Assembly: GCA_026224975.1 (NCBI GenBank)
Contig: JAMFRW010000455.1
Location: forward strand, 1 to 33,568
Direction of reading: 5' to 3'
Source: Rhodoferax sp.
GTDB lineage: Bacteria; Pseudomonadota; Gammaproteobacteria; Burkholderiales; Burkholderiaceae_C
Length of the DNA stretch: 33,568 nucleotides
The notes under the pieces are model-generated. The model was not told where the DNA came from and did not search any database. It was given only the letters and a program-made list of their open reading frames with translations. Position numbers and translations under genes: made by a program. Shown here one piece after another: positions 5,827-13,316 of the stretch (position 1 is the stretch's first letter; each line of letters begins with the position of its first letter).

Positions 5827-8535
5827 ATGCCTTCGCTCACGTCTTCGGCGCCTGCCCGGGGCAGCGCGTGGCTGTCGGCGCTGCTGCCGTTGGTGGTCGG
5901 TGCGGTGTCGCTGGCCGTGACCGGCTGGCTCTGGTCGCACGAACGGCAAAACGAGGCGGCCCAACTGCGGGCGAGCTTCGATTTCGGCCTGCGCCAGACC
6001 GCCAGCCGCATCGAGCAGCGCATGGCCGGCCACGAGCAGTTGCTGCGCGGCGTTCAGGGCTTGTTCGAGGCCTCCGGCACAGTCGATCGCCAGAGCTTTG
6101 CGGCCTATGCCGACGCGGTGCTGGTGGGCAGCGACATCGCCGGCCTGCAGTCGATCGCCTATGCACCGGTGGTCGTCGCCAACGGCCTGGCCGCGCACGA
6201 GGCGGCAGTGCGTGCGAACGGCTTCGAGCAATACGCCATGCGCCCGGCCGGCGAGCGGCCCGCCTATGCGCCCATCACCTACATCGCGCCGCTGGTCATG
6301 TTCAACCAGATGGCGATGGGCTTCGACCCGCTGAGCGAGGCGGTGCGGCGCAAGGCGATGCTGCAATCGCGTGATTCGGGCGGCGCGGCCATCACCGGCA
6401 AGGTCGACCTGATCACCGAATCGGCAGCACCGCCGCAGGCGGGTTTCCTGATGTTCCTGCCGATCTACCGCAAGGGCAGCGCGGTAGGCTCGGTGGACGC
6501 GCGCCGTGCCCAATCGGCCGGTTGGGTCTTCGCCGCGATGCGGGTCGGCGACCTGATGGCCGGGCTTTACGGCGAAGGCACGCCCGGCCTCGAGGTGCGG
6601 GTGTACGACGGGGTGACGCTGGACGATCGCTCGCTGATGTACCGGTCGAGCGCGGCGCATGAATCCGTCGGCGGCCACGGCGACCCCACGCCTTCGGCGG
6701 GCAGCCACGCCAGCGGCGCAGCAGAGCCCGCGCCGCGCTTCGAAGCGCAGGAGTACATCGGCTTTCACGGTCACACCTGGACGCTGCGGGTGCGCACGCT
6801 GCCGCAGTTCGAGGCCCTGCATGTGCAGGGCGCGGCGCGCATCATCGCCGCGGCCGGCGCTGCCTTCAGCCTGCTGCTTGCCATGCTCACCTACCAACTC
6901 GTCACCGGCCGCGCGCGCGCCTTCGACACCGCCCGCGCGATGACGCGCGAGCTGCGCGATTCCGAGGAGCGCTACCGCCGCATCGTCGACACCGCGAGCG
7001 AAGGCATCTGGCTGATCGACGCCGCGGCGCGCATCACCTTCGCCAACCCGACGATGCAGCAGATGCTGGGCTATACCGAGGCCCAGATGCTCGGGCGGCC
7101 GATTGCGGATTTCGTGAGTGATACCGATGGCCTGGCGGCGCCGGTGTCGGCATCCGAGGGCGCGCCCACCGGCTCCCTTGACGCCACCGCCGACACAGCC
7201 GCCGGCCGCCGCGAACTCAGCATCCGCCGCCAGGATGGCTCGGCGCTCTGGGCATCGCTCTCGGTGAGCCCGATCTTCGACGACGCCGGGCGCTTTGCCG
7301 GCGCGCTCGGCATGTGCACCGACATCACCGACCGCCGCCAGGCGGAAGCCCGCCGCGCGCTGCTCGAAGCGCAATTGCGCGAGTCGCAAAAGATGGAGGC
7401 GATCGGCACGCTGGCCGGCGGTATCGCCCACGACTTCAACAACATCCTCGCGGCGATCCTGGGCAACGTGGCGGCTGCGCGGCGCGAGCTTCCGCCGGAG
7501 GGCGGTGCGCTGGCGGTGGCCAACCTCGACCAGATCGACAAGGCCGCCGTGCGTGCCCGCACGCTGGTGCAACAGATACTCGCCTTCAGCCGCATGCAGC
7601 CGCATGTGATGGTCTGCCAGGCGCTGCGCCCGCTGATCGAAGAGGCCATCACCTTGCTGCGCGCCACGTTGCCGGCGCAGGTGGAGTTGCGGGTCGAACT
7701 CACCGAAGAACCGCTCTTCGTGGATGCCGACGCCACACAGGTTCAGCAGGTGCTGATGAACCTCTGCACCAACGCCTGGCATGCGCTGCACGGCAGCCGC
7801 GGGCGCATCACCATCGGCCTGCAATCGACCGTGCTGGACGCCGAGGCGGCGCAACGGCTGGGCGAACTGCACGCCGGCCCGCATGCGCATCTCTGGGTGG
7901 CCGACACCGGCGCGGGCATGGACGAAGCGACCCGCGCGCGCGTCTTCGAACCCTTCTTCACGACCAAGCGTGTGGGGCTGGGCACGGGGCTGGGGCTCTC
8001 GGTGGTGCACGGCATCGTCACCACGCACGCCGGCGCGGTTTCGGTCGAGAGCATGCCCGGCCGCGGCAGTACCTTCCACCTCTACCTGCCGCTGCAGGCC
8101 GAGCCGGCGGCGGCCAAGGCGGCACCCGGCGCAACGACAGGCGACACGCCGCATGGGCGGGGCCAGCACGTGATGTACGTCGATGACGACCCGGCGATGC
8201 TCCTGATCGTCGAACGCCTGCTGGTGCGCGCCGGCTACCGCGTTACCGCCATGGAGCGGCCGGCGGAGGCGCTGGCGATGCTGACCGCGCGGCCGGCCGA
8301 TTTCGATGTGCTGGTGACCGACTACAACATGCCCGAGCTGACCGGGCTCGACCTTGCGACCGAGTTGGCGCGGGTGCGCCCCGGCTTGCCGGTGCTGATC
8401 ACGTCGGGCTACATCTCCGAAGAAATGCGCGCCGCGGCCGCACAAGTGGGTGTGCGCAGCCTGCTGCAGAAGGAATTCACGCTGGAGCGGTTGGCTGGCC
8501 TCGTGCATGCGGCTTTGGCCGATTTAGTCGCATAA
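5827..8535 (+). CDS. CHASE-PAS hybrid sensor histidine kinase with C-terminal receiver
   Basis: About 902 residues. Order: first membrane helix (about 14-34), periplasmic CHASE-type sensor (about 50-320, with GVQGLFEASG and LQSIAYAPVV), second membrane helix (about 338-358), PAS (about 378-505), HisKA with phospho-acceptor His535 in GGIAHDFNN, HATPase with N box (NLCTNAWHAL), G1 box (DTGAGMD) and F/G2 box (FEPFFTTK, GTGLGLS), then a receiver domain with acidic pocket Asp786-788, phospho-acceptor Asp832 (TDYNMPEL) and Lys882. All key catalytic residues are present. CHASE domains bind small extracellular ligands; the ligand is unknown. No response-regulator output gene is adjacent, so phosphate may pass to a distant phosphotransfer protein. 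An in-frame GTG at 5782 is an alternative start but lies in a hairpin. Confidence 0.9.
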   Translation: MPSLTSSAPARGSAWLSALLPLVVGAVSLAVTGWLWSHERQNEAAQLRASFDFGLRQTASRIEQRMAGHEQLLRGVQGLFEASGTVDRQSFAAYADAVLVGSDIAGLQSIAYAPVVVANGLAAHEAAVRANGFEQYAMRPAGERPAYAPITYIAPLVMFNQMAMGFDPLSEAVRRKAMLQSRDSGGAAITGKVDLITESAAPPQAGFLMFLPIYRKGSAVGSVDARRAQSAGWVFAAMRVGDLMAGLYGEGTPGLEVRVYDGVTLDDRSLMYRSSAAHESVGGHGDPTPSAGSHASGAAEPAPRFEAQEYIGFHGHTWTLRVRTLPQFEALHVQGAARIIAAAGAAFSLLLAMLTYQLVTGRARAFDTARAMTRELRDSEERYRRIVDTASEGIWLIDAAARITFANPTMQQMLGYTEAQMLGRPIADFVSDTDGLAAPVSASEGAPTGSLDATADTAAGRRELSIRRQDGSALWASLSVSPIFDDAGRFAGALGMCTDITDRRQAEARRALLEAQLRESQKMEAIGTLAGGIAHDFNNILAAILGNVAAARRELPPEGGALAVANLDQIDKAAVRARTLVQQILAFSRMQPHVMVCQALRPLIEEAITLLRATLPAQVELRVELTEEPLFVDADATQVQQVLMNLCTNAWHALHGSRGRITIGLQSTVLDAEAAQRLGELHAGPHAHLWVADTGAGMDEATRARVFEPFFTTKRVGLGTGLGLSVVHGIVTTHAGAVSVESMPGRGSTFHLYLPLQAEPAAAKAAPGATTGDTPHGRGQHVMYVDDDPAMLLIVERLLVRAGYRVTAMERPAEALAMLTARPADFDVLVTDYNMPELTGLDLATELARVRPGLPVLITSGYISEEMRAAAAQVGVRSLLQKEFTLERLAGLVHAALADLVA

Positions 8536-8649
8536 ATGCGTTAATTTCGGCACAAATATCAGCGCGAAAGCCGTTGTTGAAAACACTTGGTTTCACCGGT
8601 AACCCTGCCATGCTGGTGAGGTATGGCGATGCTTGCATAACATCGGCCG

Positions 8650-8892
8650 ATGGCCCAGAGCAAGACAGTGGAAATCCGCAAGCGCCGTGTCTGGCGCATT
8701 TCCGAGGCGGCACCCGCCGGTGAATTCGTCGACGCGGACCAACTCGCCCTGCCGGTGCGCGCCGAGCGCACCGAAGTCACTCCGCCCGGTTTCGTCGCAT
8801 CCTCATACGAACTGCTGGCCGGTGTGGAAGTCAACGACGACCCGGATTCGGTTCCGGCGGCGTTGTTCGACGAATTGTTCAGCAAGCGTTAG
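8650..8892 (+). CDS. Small conserved-looking hypothetical protein with RVWRIS motif
   Basis: An 80-residue, charged, soluble protein. G/C at nearly every third codon position supports real coding. The N-terminal KRRVWRIS followed by AAPAGEFVD, and a C-terminal segment ending PAALFDELF, resemble small uncharacterised Burkholderiales proteins I have seen with RVWRIS and GEWVD-like motifs; this is memory of a pattern, not a search. There is no membrane segment, signal peptide or known fold. No clear Shine-Dalgarno precedes ATG 8650. It lies alone after the hybrid kinase. Function unknown. Confidence 0.65.
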   Translation: MAQSKTVEIRKRRVWRISEAAPAGEFVDADQLALPVRAERTEVTPPGFVASSYELLAGVEVNDDPDSVPAALFDELFSKR

Positions 8893-9195
8893 TCATTCGA
8901 TAGTCGCCCGATAGTCTCCGGCCCGGCAACGTGATCGTTGCGGTTGGTAACTTTTGCGCGTGACAGCCCCGACGCGGGAGCGTCCGGGGTTGGTGACGTT
9001 GCTTGATGCCCATATATCCAGCAAAAGTGATCTAATCTGGCTACAGATAGGTACACGTTAAAAGCGTTTTGGTTAATTTATGTATCGATTCTTGTCGAAT
9101 TTATCGGCCAAAATGAGCCGGGTTTGCCGAATCGGCGTTGCGATTCCTTCGGCCTCAGGTGGCAAGCCCGCCAACCATCACGATCGAGGACAAGA
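8893..9195. other. 303-bp intergenic region upstream of the PEP-CTERM gene
   Basis: No coding signal is seen. The first half is GC-rich and holds the hairpin at 8967-8989; the second half (about 9005-9115) is markedly AT-rich for this genome, as expected of a promoter region. I could not find a convincing sigma-70 or sigma-54 box with correct spacing, nor a riboswitch core. Confidence 0.5.
8967..8989. terminator. GC-rich hairpin without U-tract
   Basis: CCCCGACGC pairs with GCGTC-c-GGGG across a GGGA tetraloop, with one bulged C. It lies 75 bp after the 80-residue gene. The loop matches the stable GNRA class. No T-run follows, so Rho-independent termination is doubtful; it may protect an mRNA end or be a regulatory leader element of the PEP-CTERM gene. 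Confidence 0.35.
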
Positions 9196-9873
9196 ATGAG
9201 CAAGAAGACGAAATCGAAGTTTTATGTATCCCACGCACTGCCTGCCTGCGCAATGGCGCTCGGCTCCGCCGCCCAGGCAGACACGCTCGGCGTGCAGCAG
9301 TTCGGCACCTTTGCCACCGTCAGCACCGGTACAGGGTTCGACACAGTGGGCATCTCCACCGTGACGAACAGCGGCAACGCCAACGTGCTGCTCAACGGCT
9401 CGTTCGCCGCCGTGTGCATCGAACCCCTGCAAACCATCAGCACAGAAGCGCGCATCGGCGGTGATTCGAGCTACACCGCGTCGTTCACCGCCGCGCCGTC
9501 GGCCTCGGTGCAAAAGCTGTTCGACCTGTACTACGGCAATGCCAGCACCACCGACAGCGCCGCAGCTCCCTTCGCCCTGGCGCTGCAAGAGCTGCTGCTC
9601 GAAACCAGCGGCAGCTACTCGCTCGCGAGCGGCGCCTACCAGCGCATCGGTCTCTCGGCGGCAGACACGCAAGCCGTGGCCAGCGCCAACGCACTGCTGG
9701 CCGGCCTGGCCGCGGCACCCGATGCCACCACGCACCTGCAACTGGTGAGCTTCGAGAGCGCCAGCTCGCAGGACTTCATCGGCGCAGTCACGCCGGTGCC
9801 GGAACCCGAAACCTACGCGCTGCTGCTCGCAGGCCTGGGTGTCATCGGCCTCGCGATGCGCCGCCGCCGCTGA
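9196..9873 (+). CDS. PEP-CTERM sorting domain-containing exported protein
   Basis: A 225-residue protein with MSKKTKSK, a hydrophobic core and an AQA|DTL cleavage site at the N-terminus, and a C-terminal tripartite sorting signal: VPEPETY, a membrane helix (ALLLAGLGVIGLA) and a terminal RRRR cluster. PEP-CTERM proteins are recognised by exosortase (EpsH/XrtA type), usually in bacteria that make extracellular polysaccharide; this implies an exosortase elsewhere in the genome. The middle region is Ser/Thr/Ala-rich without a known domain. The start at 9196 is chosen for the signal peptide and GAGGACAAG upstream; the open frame extends further up without support. It lies just upstream of a large secreted adhesin-like gene. 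Confidence 0.9.
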   Translation: MSKKTKSKFYVSHALPACAMALGSAAQADTLGVQQFGTFATVSTGTGFDTVGISTVTNSGNANVLLNGSFAAVCIEPLQTISTEARIGGDSSYTASFTAAPSASVQKLFDLYYGNASTTDSAAAPFALALQELLLETSGSYSLASGAYQRIGLSAADTQAVASANALLAGLAAAPDATTHLQLVSFESASSQDFIGAVTPVPEPETYALLLAGLGVIGLAMRRRR

Positions 9874-10005
9874 TCCTCGGCGCAGCCCCTTGGTGAGCGT
9901 GCCGCCTCGTGCGCGCCCGCTCTTTCCGAATTCGAATCCGAAGGCCCGTCACCCGCACGGCGCTGAGTTGCGCGCGTGTGGCCGGCCGCATTCAGCGAGA
10001 TCGCC

Positions 10006-13000
10006 ATGGCCATTTCCCAGATCAACAGCGTCGTTCATCTCTGCGAGGACACCTCCAAGCAGTTCGACCTTCTCGACCTCCTGGTCGCAGCCGGCTACAC
10101 CGCCACGCTGCCGATCAGCATCACCCAGATGTACGTGCTCAACGCCGCCGGCTTGCCCGACACGAGCGCGCCCGCGGGCCTTTTCACCCAGGTCGATGCC
10201 GACACGGTGAAGGTCGACGCCACCGTCTACCCCGACCGCAACTTCACGTTCAACACCCTCACCATCGTGCTCGACGCCGGGCCGAACCAGGTGATCGTGA
10301 ACATCCAGGTCATCGTCGACCCGGTCAATGACGCGCCCATCGCCGAAGACCACACCGTCGCGCTGAACAGCGCAGCCGGCTACGTCATCAAGGAAACCGA
10401 TTTCGGCTTTTCCGACCCGCACGACGCCACCGCGGCCAACCAGGTCAATCCGGCGGGCAACAACTTCGCGTCGGTCGTGATCACCAGCCTGCCGCCCTCT
10501 GGCTCGCTGCTGCTCAACGGCGTGGCGGTGGCCGCCGGCGCCGAGATTCCCATCGCCGAAATTCGCGCCGGCCACCTTGTCTACCAGCCCAACGCTGCCT
10601 TCGGCGGCCAGACGGCCTTCGGCTTCGAAGTGCGAGACGACGGCGGCACCGTGGGTTGCAACGCCAGCGACCTGAGCCTCGAGCACCACATGGTGTTCAG
10701 CATTCCCAACGCCATGATCGGCGACCGCGTCTGGTTCGACACCAACGGCAATGGCGTTCAAGACACCGGCGAACTGGGTGTCGCCGGACTCACCGTCTCG
10801 CTCAAGGGGGCGGGCGCCGACGGCGTGTTCGGCACCTCCGATGACGTGGTGCTCAAGACCACCACGACCGATGCCAACGGCAAGTACCTGTTCGACCACC
10901 TGACGGCCGGCCAGTACCAGGTCCAGTTCACCACCGGGGCGGGCAACGACTTCACGGGCAAGGACCTGGGCGGCAACGACGCCACCGATTCCGACGCCAA
11001 CGTGACGACCGGCCTGTCGCAAGTCGTGACACTGACCGACAACCAGGCCAACCTGACGGTCGACGCCGGGCTGGTGGCGTGCAAGGTGAGTCTCGGCGAC
11101 CGCGTCTGGAGCGACACCAACGGCAATGGCATCCAGGACGCCGGCGAAACCGGCGTGGCCGGCGTCACCCTGCAGCTCAAGGGGGCAGGCGCCGACGGCG
11201 TGTTCGGCACCACCGACGACACCTCGCGCACGACGACGACAGACGCCAACGGCAACTACCTGTTCAGCAACGTGGCCTGGGGCCAGTACAAGGTCGTCAT
11301 GACCATGCCAGCCGGCATGGGGCTGACGACGGCCAACGTGGGCAGCAACGATGCCGTGGACTCCGATTTCCAGGTGGTCACCACCAGTGCAGGCCCCGAG
11401 CTGATCACCAACGGCAGCTTCGAAAATGGGACGACGGGCTGGACCGGCCTGGGGGACACCATCGAAGTGGTCAACCCTTCCTGGTCCTGGTTTGGCGTGA
11501 CCGGCGCGACTGGCGCCAAGGCGGTCGAACTGGATGCGAATATTGCCGGCAGCGGCACCGGCCTCTACCAGGATGTCAGCACGGTGGCCGGGCAGACCTA
11601 CCAGCTGTCGGTCGACCTGGCCGCCCGTGCAGGCACCTCGCTGGCGACCAACACCGTGGAAGTGTGGTGGGGCAATACCCGCATCGCGACCATCGATCCG
11701 ACCTCGACCACGTTCAGCACCTACAAGTTCAGCGTGGTGGGCACCGGTGGCACGGATCGCCTGTCGTTCCGGGAGCAAGCGGGCGATGACGACAGCCTGG
11801 GCGGCATGATCGACAACGCGCACCTGAGCGCTCCGGCCAGCACCACCTACACAACGGGGGTCTACACCGTCGCCAGCTGCAACGACAACCTGACCATCGA
11901 TGCCGGTATCAAGTGCGTGCCGACCGCTTGCGCCAGCATCGTGGGCACCGGATCGATCTACGAAGGCAACTGCGCGTCCTACAAGGTCCACCTTTCGCAA
12001 GCGGTGTCGTACGACACCAAGGTCTGGGTCAGCGCGATCGACGGTACTGCCGGACGCACGGGCACCTACGCACCCAACCAGTCCATCGCGGCCGGGGGCT
12101 ATTGCGACGACGGCAACGGCACGCGCTACTACAACCAGTACTGGGATGCGAGCGGCAGCTACAGGACCACCGCGACCGGCCCGTCGGACCAGAGCTGGGA
12201 CTACTCCCTCTACGACACCAACGGCAACATCGTCGGTTCGGCCGGGGGCTTCTACGTGACGATCAAGGCGGGCACCACCGATTCGGCCTCCTTCAACGTC
12301 CAGGCCTACCAGGAAACCGTGTATGCAGACCGCGACGCCTTCCCCAGCCTGCCTTCCGGCTGGTGGCAGGAAGCGGCGTGGGAGAACTTCACGCTCAACC
12401 TGAGCAACAGCTCGAACGCCAGCGTCACCTTCTGCGAGCCGAACAAGACGGTCAGCATCGGCGACACCTCGTGCTACACGGTGGTGAGCCCGATCGCGCT
12501 CGACCTCGACGGCAACGGCATCCACACCACCGCGCTGATCGACAGCCAGGGCCAGTTCGATCTGGGCACGGGCAAGGCGGTCAACTCCGGCTGGCTCTCG
12601 TCGGGTGACGGCTTCCTGGCGGTTGACCTCAACGGCAACGGCAAGATCGACAACATCGGCGAGCTGTTCGGTGGCAACAAGGGCGACGGCTTCGCCAAGC
12701 TCGCCACCTACGACAGCAACCACGACGGTGTCGTCAACGCCAAGGACGCCGACTACGCCAAGCTGCTCGTCTGGCAAGACCTGAACGGCAACCACCAGAC
12801 CGATGCTGGCGAACTGCGCACGTTGGCCCAGGCCGGCATTGCCAGCCTGACGGTGGCCTTCACCGACCAGGCCGTGAACCAGCTCGGCAACGTGCTGGGT
12901 GAAACCAGCACGGCCACGCGGGCCGATGGCAGCTCGATCGCGATGACCGATGTGTACTTCAATGTCGCGCCGGCGGATGCCGGCACGGTGGCCTCGGCCG

Positions 13001-13191
13001 CGCCGCAGCTCTCGCAGTTGCTCGACACGGGCAACAACCTGCTCGACCAGACCCTCGGTGCCCAAAACGGCAACATGAACGCGACCGACCCGGCGGCCGG
13101 GCACGCCACGGTCGACGGCGGCGAAACGCTTCGCCAATTGCTGACGTCGTGGAACGCCCACGGCACCCAGGCGGCGCACATGGCGCTCTGA
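10006..13191 (+). CDS. Large SdrD-B/cadherin-like adhesin, probable type I secretion substrate
   Basis: 1061 residues without an N-terminal signal peptide. Order: N-terminal region (1-103), cadherin-like domain opened by VDPVNDAP (about 104-225), SdrD-B-like unit 1 (238-355), SdrD-B-like unit 2 (362-638) interrupted by a carbohydrate-binding-like insert (about 464-611, starting ELITNGSFENG), a Calx-beta-like, Cys-containing region (about 640-810), then a calcium-binding segment (about 828-945) with loops DLNGNGKID, DSNHDGVVNAKD and DLNGNHQTDAGE. Each SdrD unit also has a DTNGNG EF-hand-type loop. There are no RTX nonapeptides and no PEP-CTERM tail; it ends HMAL. The ABC, HlyD and TolC genes follow directly, so secretion by them through an uncleaved C-terminal signal is likely. 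ATG 10006 is chosen over GTG 9976. A role in adhesion or biofilm is inference. Confidence 0.82.
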   Translation: MAISQINSVVHLCEDTSKQFDLLDLLVAAGYTATLPISITQMYVLNAAGLPDTSAPAGLFTQVDADTVKVDATVYPDRNFTFNTLTIVLDAGPNQVIVNIQVIVDPVNDAPIAEDHTVALNSAAGYVIKETDFGFSDPHDATAANQVNPAGNNFASVVITSLPPSGSLLLNGVAVAAGAEIPIAEIRAGHLVYQPNAAFGGQTAFGFEVRDDGGTVGCNASDLSLEHHMVFSIPNAMIGDRVWFDTNGNGVQDTGELGVAGLTVSLKGAGADGVFGTSDDVVLKTTTTDANGKYLFDHLTAGQYQVQFTTGAGNDFTGKDLGGNDATDSDANVTTGLSQVVTLTDNQANLTVDAGLVACKVSLGDRVWSDTNGNGIQDAGETGVAGVTLQLKGAGADGVFGTTDDTSRTTTTDANGNYLFSNVAWGQYKVVMTMPAGMGLTTANVGSNDAVDSDFQVVTTSAGPELITNGSFENGTTGWTGLGDTIEVVNPSWSWFGVTGATGAKAVELDANIAGSGTGLYQDVSTVAGQTYQLSVDLAARAGTSLATNTVEVWWGNTRIATIDPTSTTFSTYKFSVVGTGGTDRLSFREQAGDDDSLGGMIDNAHLSAPASTTYTTGVYTVASCNDNLTIDAGIKCVPTACASIVGTGSIYEGNCASYKVHLSQAVSYDTKVWVSAIDGTAGRTGTYAPNQSIAAGGYCDDGNGTRYYNQYWDASGSYRTTATGPSDQSWDYSLYDTNGNIVGSAGGFYVTIKAGTTDSASFNVQAYQETVYADRDAFPSLPSGWWQEAAWENFTLNLSNSSNASVTFCEPNKTVSIGDTSCYTVVSPIALDLDGNGIHTTALIDSQGQFDLGTGKAVNSGWLSSGDGFLAVDLNGNGKIDNIGELFGGNKGDGFAKLATYDSNHDGVVNAKDADYAKLLVWQDLNGNHQTDAGELRTLAQAGIASLTVAFTDQAVNQLGNVLGETSTATRADGSSIAMTDVYFNVAPADAGTVASAAPQLSQLLDTGNNLLDQTLGAQNGNMNATDPAAGHATVDGGETLRQLLTSWNAHGTQAAHMAL
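10717..11394 (+). repeat. Tandem SdrD-B-unit repeat, 375-bp period
   Basis: Two in-frame copies begin at 10717 and 11092. Aligned landmarks (GDRVW, DTNGNG, LKGAGADGVFGT, TTTDANG) keep an exact 375-bp offset. Parts are nearly identical at DNA level, for example the stretches starting at 10801 and 11176, where the first 20 or so bases differ by one. This points to duplication within the gene and possible unequal recombination. Confidence 0.85.
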
Positions 13192-13244
13192 GCGCCTTGC
13201 TGACGCGCCGGCGCAGTCCGTAGACCGGATCGCGCGGCGCCCCT

Positions 13245-13276
13245 CGGCCCGCCGGCTTTGCCAGCGGGCCGATTTT
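13245..13276 (+). terminator. Intrinsic terminator between adhesin and secretion genes
   Basis: A stem of CGGCCCGC / GCGGGCCG plus an inner GGC-TTT-GCC, separated by a single mismatch, is followed by ATTTT. It starts 54 bp after the adhesin stop and ends 40 bp before the chosen start of the ABC transporter gene. It has all parts of a Rho-independent terminator. Read-through would lower expression of the transporter relative to the adhesin. Confidence 0.85.
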
Positions 13277-13316
13277 CGTGGCCTCCTTTTTTGCTCGTCC
13301 GAATGCGGGCACTTCC

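Noticed and set aside
5728-8508. Minus-strand open frame of over 900 codons opposite the hybrid kinase
   Set aside because: The plus-strand protein has all histidine-kinase boxes. The opposite frame is His/Arg/Gln-rich without any domain and overlaps it entirely.
8893-9195. Possible cyclic-di-GMP riboswitch or sigma-54 promoter before the PEP-CTERM gene
   Set aside because: The hairpin lacks the conserved riboswitch core, and no GG-N10-GC pair with a TGGC/TTGC context was found. Several near-matches had spacing of 8 or 12.
10717-11394. Repeated DNA considered as a CRISPR-like or mobile repeat
   Set aside because: The period is in frame and encodes two protein domain units. It lacks short direct repeats with unique spacers.
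13278-13316. Upstream GTG start for the ABC transporter
   Set aside because: It begins two bases after the terminator T-run and its ribosome-binding region would be locked in the stem. The 13 added residues show no support.
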